This document shows, piece after piece, positions 34,094 to 43,192 of a stretch of 64,000 bases of DNA. This DNA comes from Oceanomicrobium pacificus. Its GTDB lineage: Bacteria > Pseudomonadota > Alphaproteobacteria > Rhodobacterales > Rhodobacteraceae. Each line of letters starts with the position of its first letter. Position 1 is the first letter of the stretch. The stretch covers positions 186,001 to 250,000 of the forward strand of contig NZ_WUWG01000001.1 in NCBI RefSeq assembly GCF_009833495.1, in the 5' to 3' direction. Under the pieces are notes generated by a model. The model made no database searches and had not been told where the DNA came from. It saw only the letters and a list, made by a program, of their open reading frames with translations. The position numbers and the translations under genes were made by a program.

Positions 34094-35380
34094 GTGTTTC
34101 ATTCCTTCTTTCCGAAACCGAAGCTGTTTTTCGGCTCCTTCGTCCTGTGGGGGATCGGCTGCGTCCTTCTGTGGTTCCTCGGCGCGACCCATTGGGGGGA
34201 GACGTTCAGCCTCGGTCCGCTCGTCGGGTTCGACTTCCCCGCGGCTCTTGGCGAGGATGCGACCGAGGAGGCGCAAGCCGCCTTTGCGGCCGCCGCGGAA
34301 TCGGCCCAGAATTTCTGGTTCTACCAGTATATGCTGGTCTGCTACGCGCTGTTCGTCGGCTTCTGGATGATCTGGTCACCCCACAAATGGGGGCGCTGGT
34401 CGGTCTTCGGTTCGGCGGTCATCCTGTTCATCAACTGGTTCATGGTCCAGCTCGACGTGCTCATCAACGAGTGGTTCGGCGACTTTTACGACTATATCCA
34501 GATCGCGCTGAGCGGCGACGAGACCTATTCGCTCGCCTATCATAACGGGCTATTGCTGACCTTCCTCAAGATCGCGATGACATGGATGCTGATCGCGGTC
34601 TTCAACGCCTTCCTCGTCAGCCACTATGTGTTCCGCTGGCGCACGGCGATGAACGACTATTACACATCCGTCTGGCCGCGGGTCCGCCATGTGGAAGGCG
34701 CGTCCCAGCGCATCCAGGAAGACACGATGCGCTTTGCCGGGACCGTGGAACGGCTCGGCATCTCGATCATCGACAGTTTTCTGGTGCTCATCGCCTTCAT
34801 CCCGATCCTGTGGGAACTGTCGGCCTATGTGACCCGCATTCCGATCTTCGGCGAGGTGCCGCAGCCGCTCGTTTTCACCGCGATCATGTGGTCGGTCATC
34901 GGCACGGCCATCGTGGCGGCCGCGGGCATCCGGCTGCCGGGGCTCGAGTTCCGCAACCAGCGGGTCGAGGCCGCCTATCGCAAGGAACTGGTCTTGGGCG
35001 AGGATTACGAGGACCGCGCCCAGCCGCCGACCCTCGCAGAGCTGTTCGGCAATGTCCGGCGCAACTATTTCAGGCTCTATCTGAACTATCTCTATTTCAA
35101 CATCTTCCGCTACAGCTACCTGCAGATGGGCGCGCTGGTGCCCTATTTCGCGCTTGGCCCGACAATTGTGTCGGCAGGCTTCACCTTCGGCGTGATGCAG
35201 CAGATCCTGCGCGCCTTCGGCCGGGTGGAGAACTCGTTCCAGTTCCTCATCAACAGCTGGCCGACGATTGTGGAACTGATGTCGATCTACAAACGACTGG
35301 CGGCCTTCGAGGCCGTGATCGACGGCGACCGGCTGTCGGATATCGAATATGAGGTGAAACAGGCCGGCATCACCGAATAA
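34094..35380 (+). CDS. sbmA: SbmA/BacA-family peptide transporter
   Basis: A 428-aa inner-membrane importer of peptides and modified peptide antibiotics. The N-terminus (MFHSFFPKPKLFFGSFVLW, starting at GTG) and later FNAFLVSHYVFRWRTAMNDYY, VEGASQRIQEDTMRFA and the C-terminal NSFQFLINSWPTIVELMSIYKRL are family hallmarks. About seven hydrophobic segments are visible. There is no fused ATPase domain, in contrast to the ABC-type relatives. It is divergent from the 117-aa hypothetical gene and ends at a terminator shared with the cobalamin operon. Confidence 0.94.
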   Translation: MFHSFFPKPKLFFGSFVLWGIGCVLLWFLGATHWGETFSLGPLVGFDFPAALGEDATEEAQAAFAAAAESAQNFWFYQYMLVCYALFVGFWMIWSPHKWGRWSVFGSAVILFINWFMVQLDVLINEWFGDFYDYIQIALSGDETYSLAYHNGLLLTFLKIAMTWMLIAVFNAFLVSHYVFRWRTAMNDYYTSVWPRVRHVEGASQRIQEDTMRFAGTVERLGISIIDSFLVLIAFIPILWELSAYVTRIPIFGEVPQPLVFTAIMWSVIGTAIVAAAGIRLPGLEFRNQRVEAAYRKELVLGEDYEDRAQPPTLAELFGNVRRNYFRLYLNYLYFNIFRYSYLQMGALVPYFALGPTIVSAGFTFGVMQQILRAFGRVENSFQFLINSWPTIVELMSIYKRLAAFEAVIDGDRLSDIEYEVKQAGITE

Positions 35381-35399
35381 GTGGTGCACCGGCACAGGA

Positions 35400-35432
35400 A
35401 AGGGGCGCGACCGGTCCGGCCGCGCCCCTTTG
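35400..35432. terminator. probable bidirectional terminator between sbmA and cobM
   Basis: Stem AGGGGCGCG / CGCGCCCCT with a self-complementary inner CCGG pair; TTT follows on the plus strand and CCTTTCC on the minus strand. It lies between convergent genes. Confidence 0.75.
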
Positions 35433-35443
35433 TCGTGGCGGGA

Positions 35444-36214
35444 TCAGGTGGCGCGCTTTTTCGGGCGCAGCACGTGCGGGCGGGCGCCATCATAGAGCGC
35501 ACTGTCGACAAACTGCTGCTCCTCTGCCAGCGCCCGGCCAACGAAGACGAGCGCCGTGCGGGTGATCTTTGCGTCGCGCACCTTGGCGTGAATGTCCGAC
35601 AGGGTGCCGCGGATGAACAGCTCATCCGGCCAGCCGACGCGGTAGGCCACCACGACCGGACAGTCGGCACCATAGAGCGGGCTCAACTGGCGCTCGATCT
35701 CGCGCAGGTTCCGGATCGCCAGATGGATCGCCAGTGTCGCCCCGGTGCGGCCGAAATTCTCCAGCGTCTCGCCCTCGGGCATACCGGTCGACTTCATCGA
35801 CATGCGGGTCAGCACGATGCTCTGTGCCACTTCCGGAATGGTCAGTTCCTGGCCCATCGCTGCCGCCGCGGCGGCATAGGCCGACACGCCGGGCGTAATG
35901 TCATAGGGGATGCCCTCGGCCTTCAGCCGGCGGATCTGCTCGGCGATCGCACCGTAGAGCGAAGGATCGCCGGAATGGACCCGCGCCACGTCTTGCCCCC
36001 GCGCATGGGCTGCCACGATCTCGGCATGGGTCTCGTCGAGCGTCATCGGAGCGGTGTCGAGCACGCGGGCACCCTCCGGCGCGAAAGCCACCACGGCCTC
36101 CGGCACAAGCGAGCCCGCATACAGGCAGACCGGGCAGGTCTCGATAAGGCGGCGGCCCTTGATCGTGATCAGGTCCGGATCGCCCGGTCCGGCGCCGATG
36201 AAATGCACGGTCAT
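35444..36214 (-). CDS. cobM: precorrin-4 C11-methyltransferase
   Basis: A 256-aa SAM-dependent corrin methyltransferase. The N-terminal HFIGAGPGDPDLITIKG and VHSGDPSLYG segments are characteristic of CobM/CbiF. Its ATG overlaps the stop of the CbiG/CobJ fusion (ATGA). It is the last gene of the minus-strand cobalamin operon and is closed by a terminator. Confidence 0.95.
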   Translation of the reverse strand: MTVHFIGAGPGDPDLITIKGRRLIETCPVCLYAGSLVPEAVVAFAPEGARVLDTAPMTLDETHAEIVAAHARGQDVARVHSGDPSLYGAIAEQIRRLKAEGIPYDITPGVSAYAAAAAAMGQELTIPEVAQSIVLTRMSMKSTGMPEGETLENFGRTGATLAIHLAIRNLREIERQLSPLYGADCPVVVAYRVGWPDELFIRGTLSDIHAKVRDAKITRTALVFVGRALAEEQQFVDSALYDGARPHVLRPKKRAT

Positions 36215-38013
36215 GCGAGGTCTCCGTCGATCTTGCGGGCATAGCCGCGGGGGGTGAACATGCGCGGCCCTTCACCGAGCGCGGCCAGACGCGACTGGCT
36301 GGAGCCGACGAGCACGACGGTCAGCATATCGACCTCGTCCACATCCAGATCGGCCAGACGCCGGTAGCGCAATTCCTCTTCCGGACGGCCGAGCGAACTG
36401 GCCAGCAGCACCGGCGTATCGGCCGGGCGGTGACCGAGCAGGATGTCCCGCGCTTCGGCGAGCAGCGTGCGGCGGCGGCGCGAGACGGGATTGTAGAAGG
36501 CGATCACGAAATCCCCTTCGGCGGCGGCATGCAGGCGCCGCACGATATCCTCCCGCGGGGTGAGCAGGTCGCTCAGGGAAATCGCACAGAAATCATGGCC
36601 CAGAGGCGCACCCGCGCGTGCCGCAGCCGCCTGCAGGGCGGAAACGCCCGGTGTGCAGACGACCTCGACGCGGCGGGCGGCATCGCTCACGCCAAGCGCT
36701 TCGGGCCCGCGGTCGAGCAGTTCGAAGACGAGCGCGCCCATCGCATAGATGCCCGCGTCGCCCGAACAGATGAGCGCCACGTTGCGCCCCGCGCCCGCCG
36801 CTTCCAGCGCATAGCGGCAGCGGTCTTCTTCCCCGCCGAGCGGAAAGTCGGTGCGCCGCTTGCCCGCGGCCAGCGGGCCGAGCAGATCGATATAGAGCCC
36901 GTAGCCGACCAGTTCGTCCGCCTCGGCGATCAGGCGGGAGGCTTCGGGCGTGCGCCAGCCCGACTGGCCCGGCCCGATGCCGACGACCGACAGACGCCCG
37001 CGAGCCCGTCCCGCAAGCTCTGTCACCGGTTCAGGCGCGAGCGCCAGCGCACAAGTGGCATTGGCCGATTTCCGTTTCGGGACCACAAGCTCCGCCGCCG
37101 CGCCGCCAAGCGCCAGCGCCGCCCCTTCGGACACGCCGGGGCAGCCCACCTCGGCCTGCACCACTTGGGACGGGTTGGCGAGCCGCGGCGCCTCGGCCGA
37201 CAGTTCATCCGCGGTAAAGAGCCGGAAAGGCACGCCGAGCCGCTTCGCGACCTCGATCATGGCCGGTTCATCCGCCTTCAGATCGAGCGACCCTACAGCT
37301 GCGACCGAACCGGGCGCCACGCCGGAATTTGCCAGCGCGCCTTTCACGAGGTCCCAAAGCTCGTCGGGGTCGCATCCGCGCGCGCAGCCAAGGCCCAGCA
37401 GCGCCCGTTGCGGGTGGTAGACCAGATCGAGCGGTCCCGGTGTGACCGGCGCGAGGCTCGTCACGAGCCGTGCGGGACCGGCACCGGGCGCCATGTCCCA
37501 AATCGGCTGGCCTTCGATCAGCGGCCCGTCGCCGGACAGAAGCTCCGCCATCACCGCGCGGGCATTGTCCGGATTGGCAAGCCGCCAGCCGGCAGGCGGC
37601 GCATCCAGCGCCACGCCGAGCGCCAGATCGCCGGCAGTGCTGACGGCGGCCGGCGCGTCGAGCGCCTCCGCCACCTGCCGCGCGAGCCGGTTCGCCCCGC
37701 GATGCCCGCCGAGGAGCGGGATCACCGTCGACCCGTCATCCGGCACAGACAGAAGCGGCGGTTCGTCCCTCTTGTCGCCCAGAACCGGCGCCACCGCCCG
37801 GATCAGGATGCCCGCCGCGCAAACCCCGATCACCGGATGGCCCGCAAGGAAGAGGTCGCGCACATGGGTCAGTGCATTGTCGAAATGGACATCGGCCTCG
37901 TTCACCCGGCCCGCGCGCCCGTGCAACGGTAGGCCGAGCGCCCCGGACAGACGATGGCCCAGCGCCTCTCCGGCGCGGGAGATACAGACGATGATCGGGG
38001 TCAGTTCAGCCAC
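36211..38013 (-). CDS. cobJ: CbiG/CobE-CobJ fusion: precorrin-3B C17-methyltransferase
   Basis: A 600-aa fusion. Residues 1 to about 335 are CbiG/CobE-like (VCAAGILIRAVAPVLGDKRD and the GLGCARGCDPDELW and GCPGVSEGAALAL segments). Residues about 340-600 are CobJ-type methyltransferase (LSVVGIGPGQSGWRTPEA, ICSGDAGIYAMGALV, ISLSDLLTPRE, AFYNPVSRRR). CobJ performs C17 methylation with ring contraction; CbiG/CobE belongs to the same step in known pathways. It overlaps cobI by 13 bp and cobM by 4 bp. Confidence 0.93.
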   Translation of the reverse strand: MAELTPIIVCISRAGEALGHRLSGALGLPLHGRAGRVNEADVHFDNALTHVRDLFLAGHPVIGVCAAGILIRAVAPVLGDKRDEPPLLSVPDDGSTVIPLLGGHRGANRLARQVAEALDAPAAVSTAGDLALGVALDAPPAGWRLANPDNARAVMAELLSGDGPLIEGQPIWDMAPGAGPARLVTSLAPVTPGPLDLVYHPQRALLGLGCARGCDPDELWDLVKGALANSGVAPGSVAAVGSLDLKADEPAMIEVAKRLGVPFRLFTADELSAEAPRLANPSQVVQAEVGCPGVSEGAALALGGAAAELVVPKRKSANATCALALAPEPVTELAGRARGRLSVVGIGPGQSGWRTPEASRLIAEADELVGYGLYIDLLGPLAAGKRRTDFPLGGEEDRCRYALEAAGAGRNVALICSGDAGIYAMGALVFELLDRGPEALGVSDAARRVEVVCTPGVSALQAAAARAGAPLGHDFCAISLSDLLTPREDIVRRLHAAAEGDFVIAFYNPVSRRRRTLLAEARDILLGHRPADTPVLLASSLGRPEEELRYRRLADLDVDEVDMLTVVLVGSSQSRLAALGEGPRMFTPRGYARKIDGDLA

Positions 38014-38705
38014 GGATCGGCACCTTTGGTCAGCAGGATCATTGAAAAATAGGGGGCAGTGTCGGGCGCATCGGACAGGGCGCAGGCCCGGCCTTCGGGC
38101 AGGGTCGCACGCTCCACATAGCCCGCCTTTGCGGTCAGGCCGAGCCGGTCGATCACCCGGCGCACCTTGGGCATATGCCGTCCGAGCTTCATCACCGCGA
38201 CCGCGTCCGCGCTGGCGATCCGGGCTTCCAGCTCGGCCTCGGGCAAGGTGCCGGGCAGGATGGTGAGCGTGTCGGTCCGCGCCGCCAGCGGGCGCCGCAG
38301 CGCCGCGGCGCAGGCGGTGATCGACGTCACGCCCGGCACGACCTCCACCTCGAACCGGTCCTCCAGCCGCGCCATCAGATACATGAAGGAGCCGTAAAAG
38401 AGCGGGTCGCCCTCGCAGAGCAGCACCACGTCCTGGCCTGCGTCGAGCGCGGCGGCAATCTCCGCTGCACCGGCATCATAGGCGGCTTGCGCGGGGGCGC
38501 GCGCCACCGTCATCGGCACGGTGATCGCGATTTCGCGCGCGTCGGGCGCAATCGCTTCGGCCACGATCCTGCGGGCGAAACTGTCGCCGCTTTCGAGCAC
38601 CGGATAGGCGATCACGCGGGCCTCCGAGACCCGCTGCCACGCCCGCCGCGTCACCAGTTCCGGATCCCCCGGACCCAGACCGACACCGATCAGCCGTCCG
38701 GTCAT
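38001..38705 (-). CDS. cobI: precorrin-2 C20-methyltransferase
   Basis: A 234-aa SAM-dependent methyltransferase. GVGLGPGDPELVTRRAW at the N-terminus and LCEGDPLFYGSFMYLMARL are CobI/CbiL signatures; VVPGVTSITACAAA follows. The ATG at 38705 overlaps the cobL stop (ATGA). A longer open frame adds a leader antisense to cobL and is not used. Confidence 0.94.
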   Translation of the reverse strand: MTGRLIGVGLGPGDPELVTRRAWQRVSEARVIAYPVLESGDSFARRIVAEAIAPDAREIAITVPMTVARAPAQAAYDAGAAEIAAALDAGQDVVLLCEGDPLFYGSFMYLMARLEDRFEVEVVPGVTSITACAAALRRPLAARTDTLTILPGTLPEAELEARIASADAVAVMKLGRHMPKVRRVIDRLGLTAKAGYVERATLPEGRACALSDAPDTAPYFSMILLTKGADPWLN

Positions 38706-39901
38706 CGCTTCACGAGGCTCCATTGCACGACAGGCATCTGCGGCCGCCAGCCTGTAAACCCGCCGAGCGGTTCCGCGCGATCGACCGACAGGCGCACAAG
38801 ATCGCCGCCGCGGGCCTTGTGCGCCTCGAGGAGCAGCGCCTCGCTTTCCAGTGTCACCGAATTGGCAACCAGCCGCCCGAGCGGGCGCAGCGCATCCCAA
38901 CAGGCGTCGATCGTTGCCGCACTCAGGCCACCGCCGATGAAAATCGCGTCCGGCGCCTCCAGCCCCGCCAGCGCGTCTGGCGCCTCGCCCTCCACCAGTT
39001 CAAGCCGCGGCGTGCCGAGCGCCTGCGCATTGTCGGCTGCCATCGTCCGGCGGTCAGGGCGCGGCTCGATACCGATCGCGCGGGCATAGCGGGCCGCGCG
39101 CATCCATTCCACGGCAACCGACCCGCAGCCGCAGCCCACGTCCCACATCAGCGCGCCGCGCATCGGCATGAGCTTGGCAAGCGTCGCCGCCCGCACCTCG
39201 CGCTTGGTCATCGTGCCGTCATGGCGGAACAGCCCGTCCTCCAGCCCCGGCACGCGCGGCATCAACGCCGCATCGGACGCGGCAACGCACTCCACCGCAA
39301 GCGTATTGAAGGCTGGCACCTTGTGGTCCCAGCTTTCCGCCAGCCCTTCGAACCGGGCTTCATCGGGGCCGCCCATGGCGGCCAGCACGGTCATCGGGCT
39401 GCGGCCGAAACCGCGCGCGGTCAGGAAGGCCGCGATCTGGGCCGGGGTTTCCGCGCCGGTTGTCAGGATCAGAAGCCGCTGGTCGGGCTGGATGAAGGCG
39501 ATCATCTGGGCGACCGGCCGCCCGTGCACGGTCAACGTTTCCAGATCGGCCATTGACCAGCCCATCCGCGCGGCCGCCAGCTGGAAGGCCGAAAGCTGCG
39601 GGTGATAGGTGATCTCGCCGGGCGGGATGGCCCGCCCGATCCGCGCGCCGACCGAATACCAGAGCGGATCACCGGTCGCGAGGACGACGACCCGCCGCCC
39701 TTTCAGCGCCTGCAACTGGTCGATCAGCGCATCGAAAGGCGAGGGCCAAGAGAGGCGCTCGGCCCGGATCGCGGGTGACAGCGCATGATGCCGGTCGCCG
39801 CCCACGATCACGTCGGCGGCTTCCACAACCGCGCGGGTGGCCGGGGTCAGCCCGTCCATCCCATCCTCGCCAATGCCCACGATATGCAGCCACGGATCCA
39901 T
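38702..39901 (-). CDS. cobL: precorrin-6Y C5,15-methyltransferase (decarboxylating)
   Basis: A 399-aa bifunctional CbiE/CbiT-type protein. The N-terminal half (IVGIGEDGMDGLTPATR, ATGDPLWYSVG) is the C5-methyltransferase; the C-terminal half (MWDVGCGCGSVAVEWMRAA) is the C15-methyltransferase/decarboxylase with a classic SAM motif. It lies 3 bp downstream of the cobH fusion gene and overlaps cobI by 4 bp. Confidence 0.94.
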   Translation of the reverse strand: MDPWLHIVGIGEDGMDGLTPATRAVVEAADVIVGGDRHHALSPAIRAERLSWPSPFDALIDQLQALKGRRVVVLATGDPLWYSVGARIGRAIPPGEITYHPQLSAFQLAAARMGWSMADLETLTVHGRPVAQMIAFIQPDQRLLILTTGAETPAQIAAFLTARGFGRSPMTVLAAMGGPDEARFEGLAESWDHKVPAFNTLAVECVAASDAALMPRVPGLEDGLFRHDGTMTKREVRAATLAKLMPMRGALMWDVGCGCGSVAVEWMRAARYARAIGIEPRPDRRTMAADNAQALGTPRLELVEGEAPDALAGLEAPDAIFIGGGLSAATIDACWDALRPLGRLVANSVTLESEALLLEAHKARGGDLVRLSVDRAEPLGGFTGWRPQMPVVQWSLVKR

Positions 39902-39904
39902 GTC

Positions 39905-41500
39905 TCAGCCCTCCTCCGGCAAACCGGCCGCGAGCGCGTTGACCGCGGCCGAGGCCATGGCAGAACCGCCGCGCCGCCCGCGCAGCGCGAGATAGGCGCA
40001 GCCGCGCGGGTCTGCGGCCAGCGCCGCCTTGCTTTCCGCGGCCCCGACGAACCCGACCGGAAAGCCGAGGATCGCCGCGGGTTTCGGCCAGCCCGCGTCG
40101 AGCCGCTCCAGCAGGTGAAAAAGCGCTGTCGGCGCGTTGCCGACCGCGACCACGGCACCCTCGATCCGATCGCGCCACAGGTCCACGGCCGCCGCCGACC
40201 GCGTCGTGCCCATGTCGCGCGCCATCCGGGGCACGCGCGCGTCGTTCAGTGTCACGATGATGTCGTTCTCCGCCGGCAGGTAGCGGCGGATGATCCCTGC
40301 GCCGACCATTTCGCAATCGCACAGAACCGGCGCGCCCGCAGCCAGCGCCGCGTGGCCGCGCGCGGCGACATCGGGGGAAAAGGCCAGCCGGTCGGCCACG
40401 TCGACCATCCCGCAGGCATGGATGAGCCGGACCGCGACCGCCGCCAGATCGGGCGTGAACCTGTCGAGCCGGGCCTCCGCCCGCACGGTTGCGAAACTGG
40501 CGCGGTAGATGGCCGCCGGATCGCGCTCGTAGTGCAACCGGCGTGCGGGGTGCGGCGCGGCGGTCGGTCGATCACCCTCGGTTGCCGTCGCGGCGTCGCG
40601 CAAAAGCGCTGCATGGCCCGTACCGAGGATCCAGCCCTCTTCACGGACCTGCGCCTCCGCGACCATGTCGGCATCGCCGAAGCGGGAAAAAAGATCGGCC
40701 AAACTGCCCGCGTCATCAAGGCGTCCCAATGCGGCGGCCAGCAGGCGCACCTGCACCCGGTCGAGCGGCTCCGCCTCGGATTGCGCCTCTCGCACGGCGT
40801 CGGACAGGAGCGAGGGATAGACCTCGGCAATCGTGATCGGACATTCCGGCAGCACAATGCCCGCCCGTTCGGGCCAGATCTCGACCGCGCCTGCAAGCCG
40901 CGGATCAGCCATCAGGGCGGCGATTGCGGGCAGGCCAAGGAGCATCTGGGAGCCGGGCGCGCCGGCATAGGCCAGCTGGAACGGGCTTTTGGCGCCCTTT
41001 GCCGCCCCTTCCGTCGCGCGATGCTCCGGCGGGTGGTCCCGCCCGCTTCGGTCTCGGGCGCGCTCTGGCACATCCGCCTGATCCTCGGTCGACGGCCGGC
41101 CCCAGAACGGTCCCGTGCCGTCGAATGAGCGGTTCATCAGCGCCGCGACCTCGAACCGGTTCGAGCGATTGTCCGGCCGGTCGGTGATCCGTGCGGCCAG
41201 CCAGTCGCGAAACGCGCCGGGCCGGTCTGCGCCGGTGATTTTCGCCTGCGCACCCACAGGCAGACCGAAGGGGAAATCGAACCCCGCGAGCACGCGGCGG
41301 CCCCGCGCATGTTCATCCGCCAGCCGGTCGGCGAGCCAGCCGACGGCCTCTGCCCGCGTGCGGCAATAGACCGGTTCCACAGCCGCGCCGTCGCGCCAGA
41401 TCCCGATCCAGATCGCGTCCTTCGAGGGGCGCGCCGGGCTCGGCGTGGCGCGTGCCGACCAGTCGATCACGAGCACCGTGTCGAACAGGCGCGGGCTCAT
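39905..41500 (-). CDS. cobH: DUF429-like domain fused to precorrin-8X methylmutase CobH
   Basis: A 531-aa protein in one uninterrupted frame; stand-alone CobH is about 210 aa. Residues about 320-531 are CobH, which moves the C11 methyl group to C12; the catalytic histidine is His361 in [10 protein letters not shown], and [13 protein letters not shown] and [11 protein letters not shown] follow. Residues 1 to about 310 form a separate domain with [20 protein letters not shown] and [16 protein letters not shown]. This pattern resembles the DUF429 RNase-H-like fold, but I cannot assign a function. Its stop lies 3 bp before cobL and its start overlaps the cbiX stop as ATGA. Confidence 0.88.
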   Translation of the reverse strand: MSPRLFDTVLVIDWSARATPSPARPSKDAIWIGIWRDGAAVEPVYCRTRAEAVGWLADRLADEHARGRRVLAGFDFPFGLPVGAQAKITGADRPGAFRDWLAARITDRPDNRSNRFEVAALMNRSFDGTGPFWGRPSTEDQADVPERARDRSGRDHPPEHRATEGAAKGAKSPFQLAYAGAPGSQMLLGLPAIAALMADPRLAGAVEIWPERAGIVLPECPITIAEVYPSLLSDAVREAQSEAEPLDRVQVRLLAAALGRLDDAGSLADLFSRFGDADMVAEAQVREEGWILGTGHAALLRDAATATEGDRPTAAPHPARRLHYERDPAAIYRASFATVRAEARLDRFTPDLAAVAVRLIHACGMVDVADRLAFSPDVAARGHAALAAGAPVLCDCEMVGAGIIRRYLPAENDIIVTLNDARVPRMARDMGTTRSAAAVDLWRDRIEGAVVAVGNAPTALFHLLERLDAGWPKPAAILGFPVGFVGAAESKAALAADPRGCAYLALRGRRGGSAMASAAVNALAAGLPEEG

Positions 41501-42624
41501 GTCTTGCGCACGCTCCGCGGCCCGTGCGGGTGGTCCGCATGCGGATAGGGGTGGTGGTGGTGATCATGCCCGTGATCGTGCCCGTGACTGTGGCCGTGCG
41601 CGTGGTCGTGGCCATGGTCATGCCCGTCATGATGATGGTGGTGATGGTGGTGATTGCCCTCTTCGGCCATCACGAGCCGGCACTCGCCGGTGCAGAACGT
41701 GTCGCACAGGGAACAGTCCTCGACATTCGAGCCGGGCGCAGACGCCCCCTGCCCCTCCACATGGTGGTGATGGCTTTCCTGCGGCAGGCCGACCTCATCC
41801 TCGAACCCGAGCAGTTGCACACGATATTTGCAGGTGGCGCAGTTGGGCGGCGGAACCTCGCCCACCTGTTCGGTGATCCGCTCGGCGAATGTCTCCAGCA
41901 CCTTGGGATGGTCGTTCAGATATCCGGCCTTCACGAACGAGATCTGCGGATGTTCGGCTGCCACCTGATCGGTGAACCCGTAGATCCGGTCGATCAGGAT
42001 GCCGGTGAACAGGAAATAGGGAAAGACGATGACCCGCTTATAGCCGAGCTTGGCGACATGGCTGAGGCAGGGCTCGACCAGCGGGAAAGTCACGCCGGAA
42101 TAGCCGACCTCGCACCAGCCGAAGCCCATCCCTTCCCAGAGCATCCGCGCGACCTTGGAAACATTGCCGTTCGCATCGGGGTCGGACGCTCCGCGACCGA
42201 TCACCACAAGGCAGGTTTCCGACAGGGGCAAGTCGCCCAGTTCCGCATTGGCGCGGTCAACGGCCTCCTGGATGCGGGCGCCCGCCGCCGCGACCATTTT
42301 CGGATCGACCCCGAGTTCGCGGCCATAGTTGACCTCGATCCCGTTCGTCTTGGCATAGGTGTTGAGCACCGAGGGAATATCGTTCTTTGCATGCATCGCG
42401 GCAAAGAGCATGCCGGGCACGGCAAGGATCCGGTCGCAGCCCGCGTCCCGCAGCCGGTCGAGACCGTCGCGGATCACCGGATTGGCAAATTCCAGATAGC
42501 CATATTCGACCATCCAGTCGTCCGGCAGATAGGCGGGCAACTTCTCCGCCAGAACGGCAAACTCGTCGACCGCCGCCTGGCTGCGCGACCCGTGGCCGCA
42601 AATCATCACACCGGTTTTGCTCAT
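41497..42624 (-). CDS. cbiX: sirohydrochlorin cobaltochelatase CbiX with His-rich tail
   Basis: A 375-aa class II chelatase for cobalt insertion. Residues about 1-265 hold two CbiX-type halves ([16 protein letters not shown] with His11; [33 protein letters not shown]). A C-terminal extension has cysteines ([18 protein letters not shown]) that could bind a metal or Fe-S cluster. It ends in a histidine-rich stretch with a run of eight His and many DH/GH repeats. The ATG at 42624 overlaps the DUF6732 stop as ATGA. The tail may store or buffer cobalt, zinc or nickel; this is inference. Confidence 0.9.
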   Translation of the reverse strand: MSKTGVMICGHGSRSQAAVDEFAVLAEKLPAYLPDDWMVEYGYLEFANPVIRDGLDRLRDAGCDRILAVPGMLFAAMHAKNDIPSVLNTYAKTNGIEVNYGRELGVDPKMVAAAGARIQEAVDRANAELGDLPLSETCLVVIGRGASDPDANGNVSKVARMLWEGMGFGWCEVGYSGVTFPLVEPCLSHVAKLGYKRVIVFPYFLFTGILIDRIYGFTDQVAAEHPQISFVKAGYLNDHPKVLETFAERITEQVGEVPPPNCATCKYRVQLLGFEDEVGLPQESHHHHVEGQGASAPGSNVEDCSLCDTFCTGECRLVMAEEGNHHHHHHHHDGHDHGHDHAHGHSHGHDHGHDHHHHPYPHADHPHGPRSVRKT

Positions 42625-42875
42625 GCTTCGGCCTCCTGCGCACTGTCCTGATCGCTCTCCGCGCTCTCGGCCGCGTCCTGCGCGCCCTTGGCCTTCCGGT
42701 CCTTCAGGATCGCCCATGCGGCGGTCGCCACCGCGGCACCGAGCGCGATGCCCGCAACCCAATGGTCATGTCCGGCCGCATCGGCCAGATGCCCTGCATG
42801 GGCCGCGGCCGGTGCGGCGTGCATGACCAGCGCCCCCGTCGACAAACCGATTGCCTGCATGAATTTCCGGACCAT
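42621..42875 (-). CDS. DUF6732-family small membrane protein
   Basis: An 84-aa protein with a signal-like N-terminus (LSTGALVMHAAPAAAHAGHL), a histidine pair GHDHW, one membrane helix (VAGIALGAAVATAAWAIL) and an acidic C-terminus. The first part resembles DUF6732 proteins. It is first in the cobalamin operon, has GGAGGAG before the ATG and overlaps cbiX (ATGA). Histidines facing the periplasm may bind the metal used by CbiX. Confidence 0.8.
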   Translation of the reverse strand: MVRKFMQAIGLSTGALVMHAAPAAAHAGHLADAAGHDHWVAGIALGAAVATAAWAILKDRKAKGAQDAAESAESDQDSAQEAEA

Positions 42876-43192
42876 CGCGCACTCTCCTCCTGCCAACAGA
42901 ATACGGAAAGCGGGCGCGGTGAGCCCTCGCTGACGATGTTGCCTTTCATCCCCTGTCTGGGTCGATGGCGGGCAAACCCCCTTTCCGGCCCCGCTCCGGG
43001 GCGTCGTCGCCTCCGGTATAGACGGGCCGCCTGCGGGAAACAATCGCCGATCCGGCGGCGGGCCGCGGCGGCACCGGGCGCCCACTGTTTCGCCCTTCTC
43101 GACAGTATGTGCATCCACGCCGGGCTTTTGTCCGTATCGGGAATGATTAGGTCGGATGGAGACCGGAACCGGACCCGAAAGGACCACAGACC
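42876..43192. other. 317-bp divergent intergenic region with the cobalamin operon promoter
   Basis: Between the cobalamin operon and the glutathionyl-hydroquinone reductase gene. I find one promoter (43015-43043, minus strand), a small GC hairpin at 42988-43002 and an AAAGGA ribosome-binding site for the plus-strand gene. I see no B12 box matching the usual cobalamin riboswitch core. Confidence 0.6.
43015..43043 (-). promoter_or_regulatory. sigma-70 promoter for the cobalamin operon
   Basis: On the minus strand TTGTTT (43038-43043) and TATACC (43015-43020) are 17 bp apart, giving a leader of about 130 nt before the DUF6732 gene. Confidence 0.55.

Noticed and set aside
41620-41660. Simple-sequence repeat on the plus strand (tgg/gtg runs)
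   Set aside because: It is the reverse complement of histidine codons in the CbiX tail; I treat it as coding sequence rather than a separate repeat.
42876-43192. Possible cobalamin riboswitch before the cobalamin operon
   Set aside because: Reading the leader on the minus strand I found no B12-box core or its usual neighbours.
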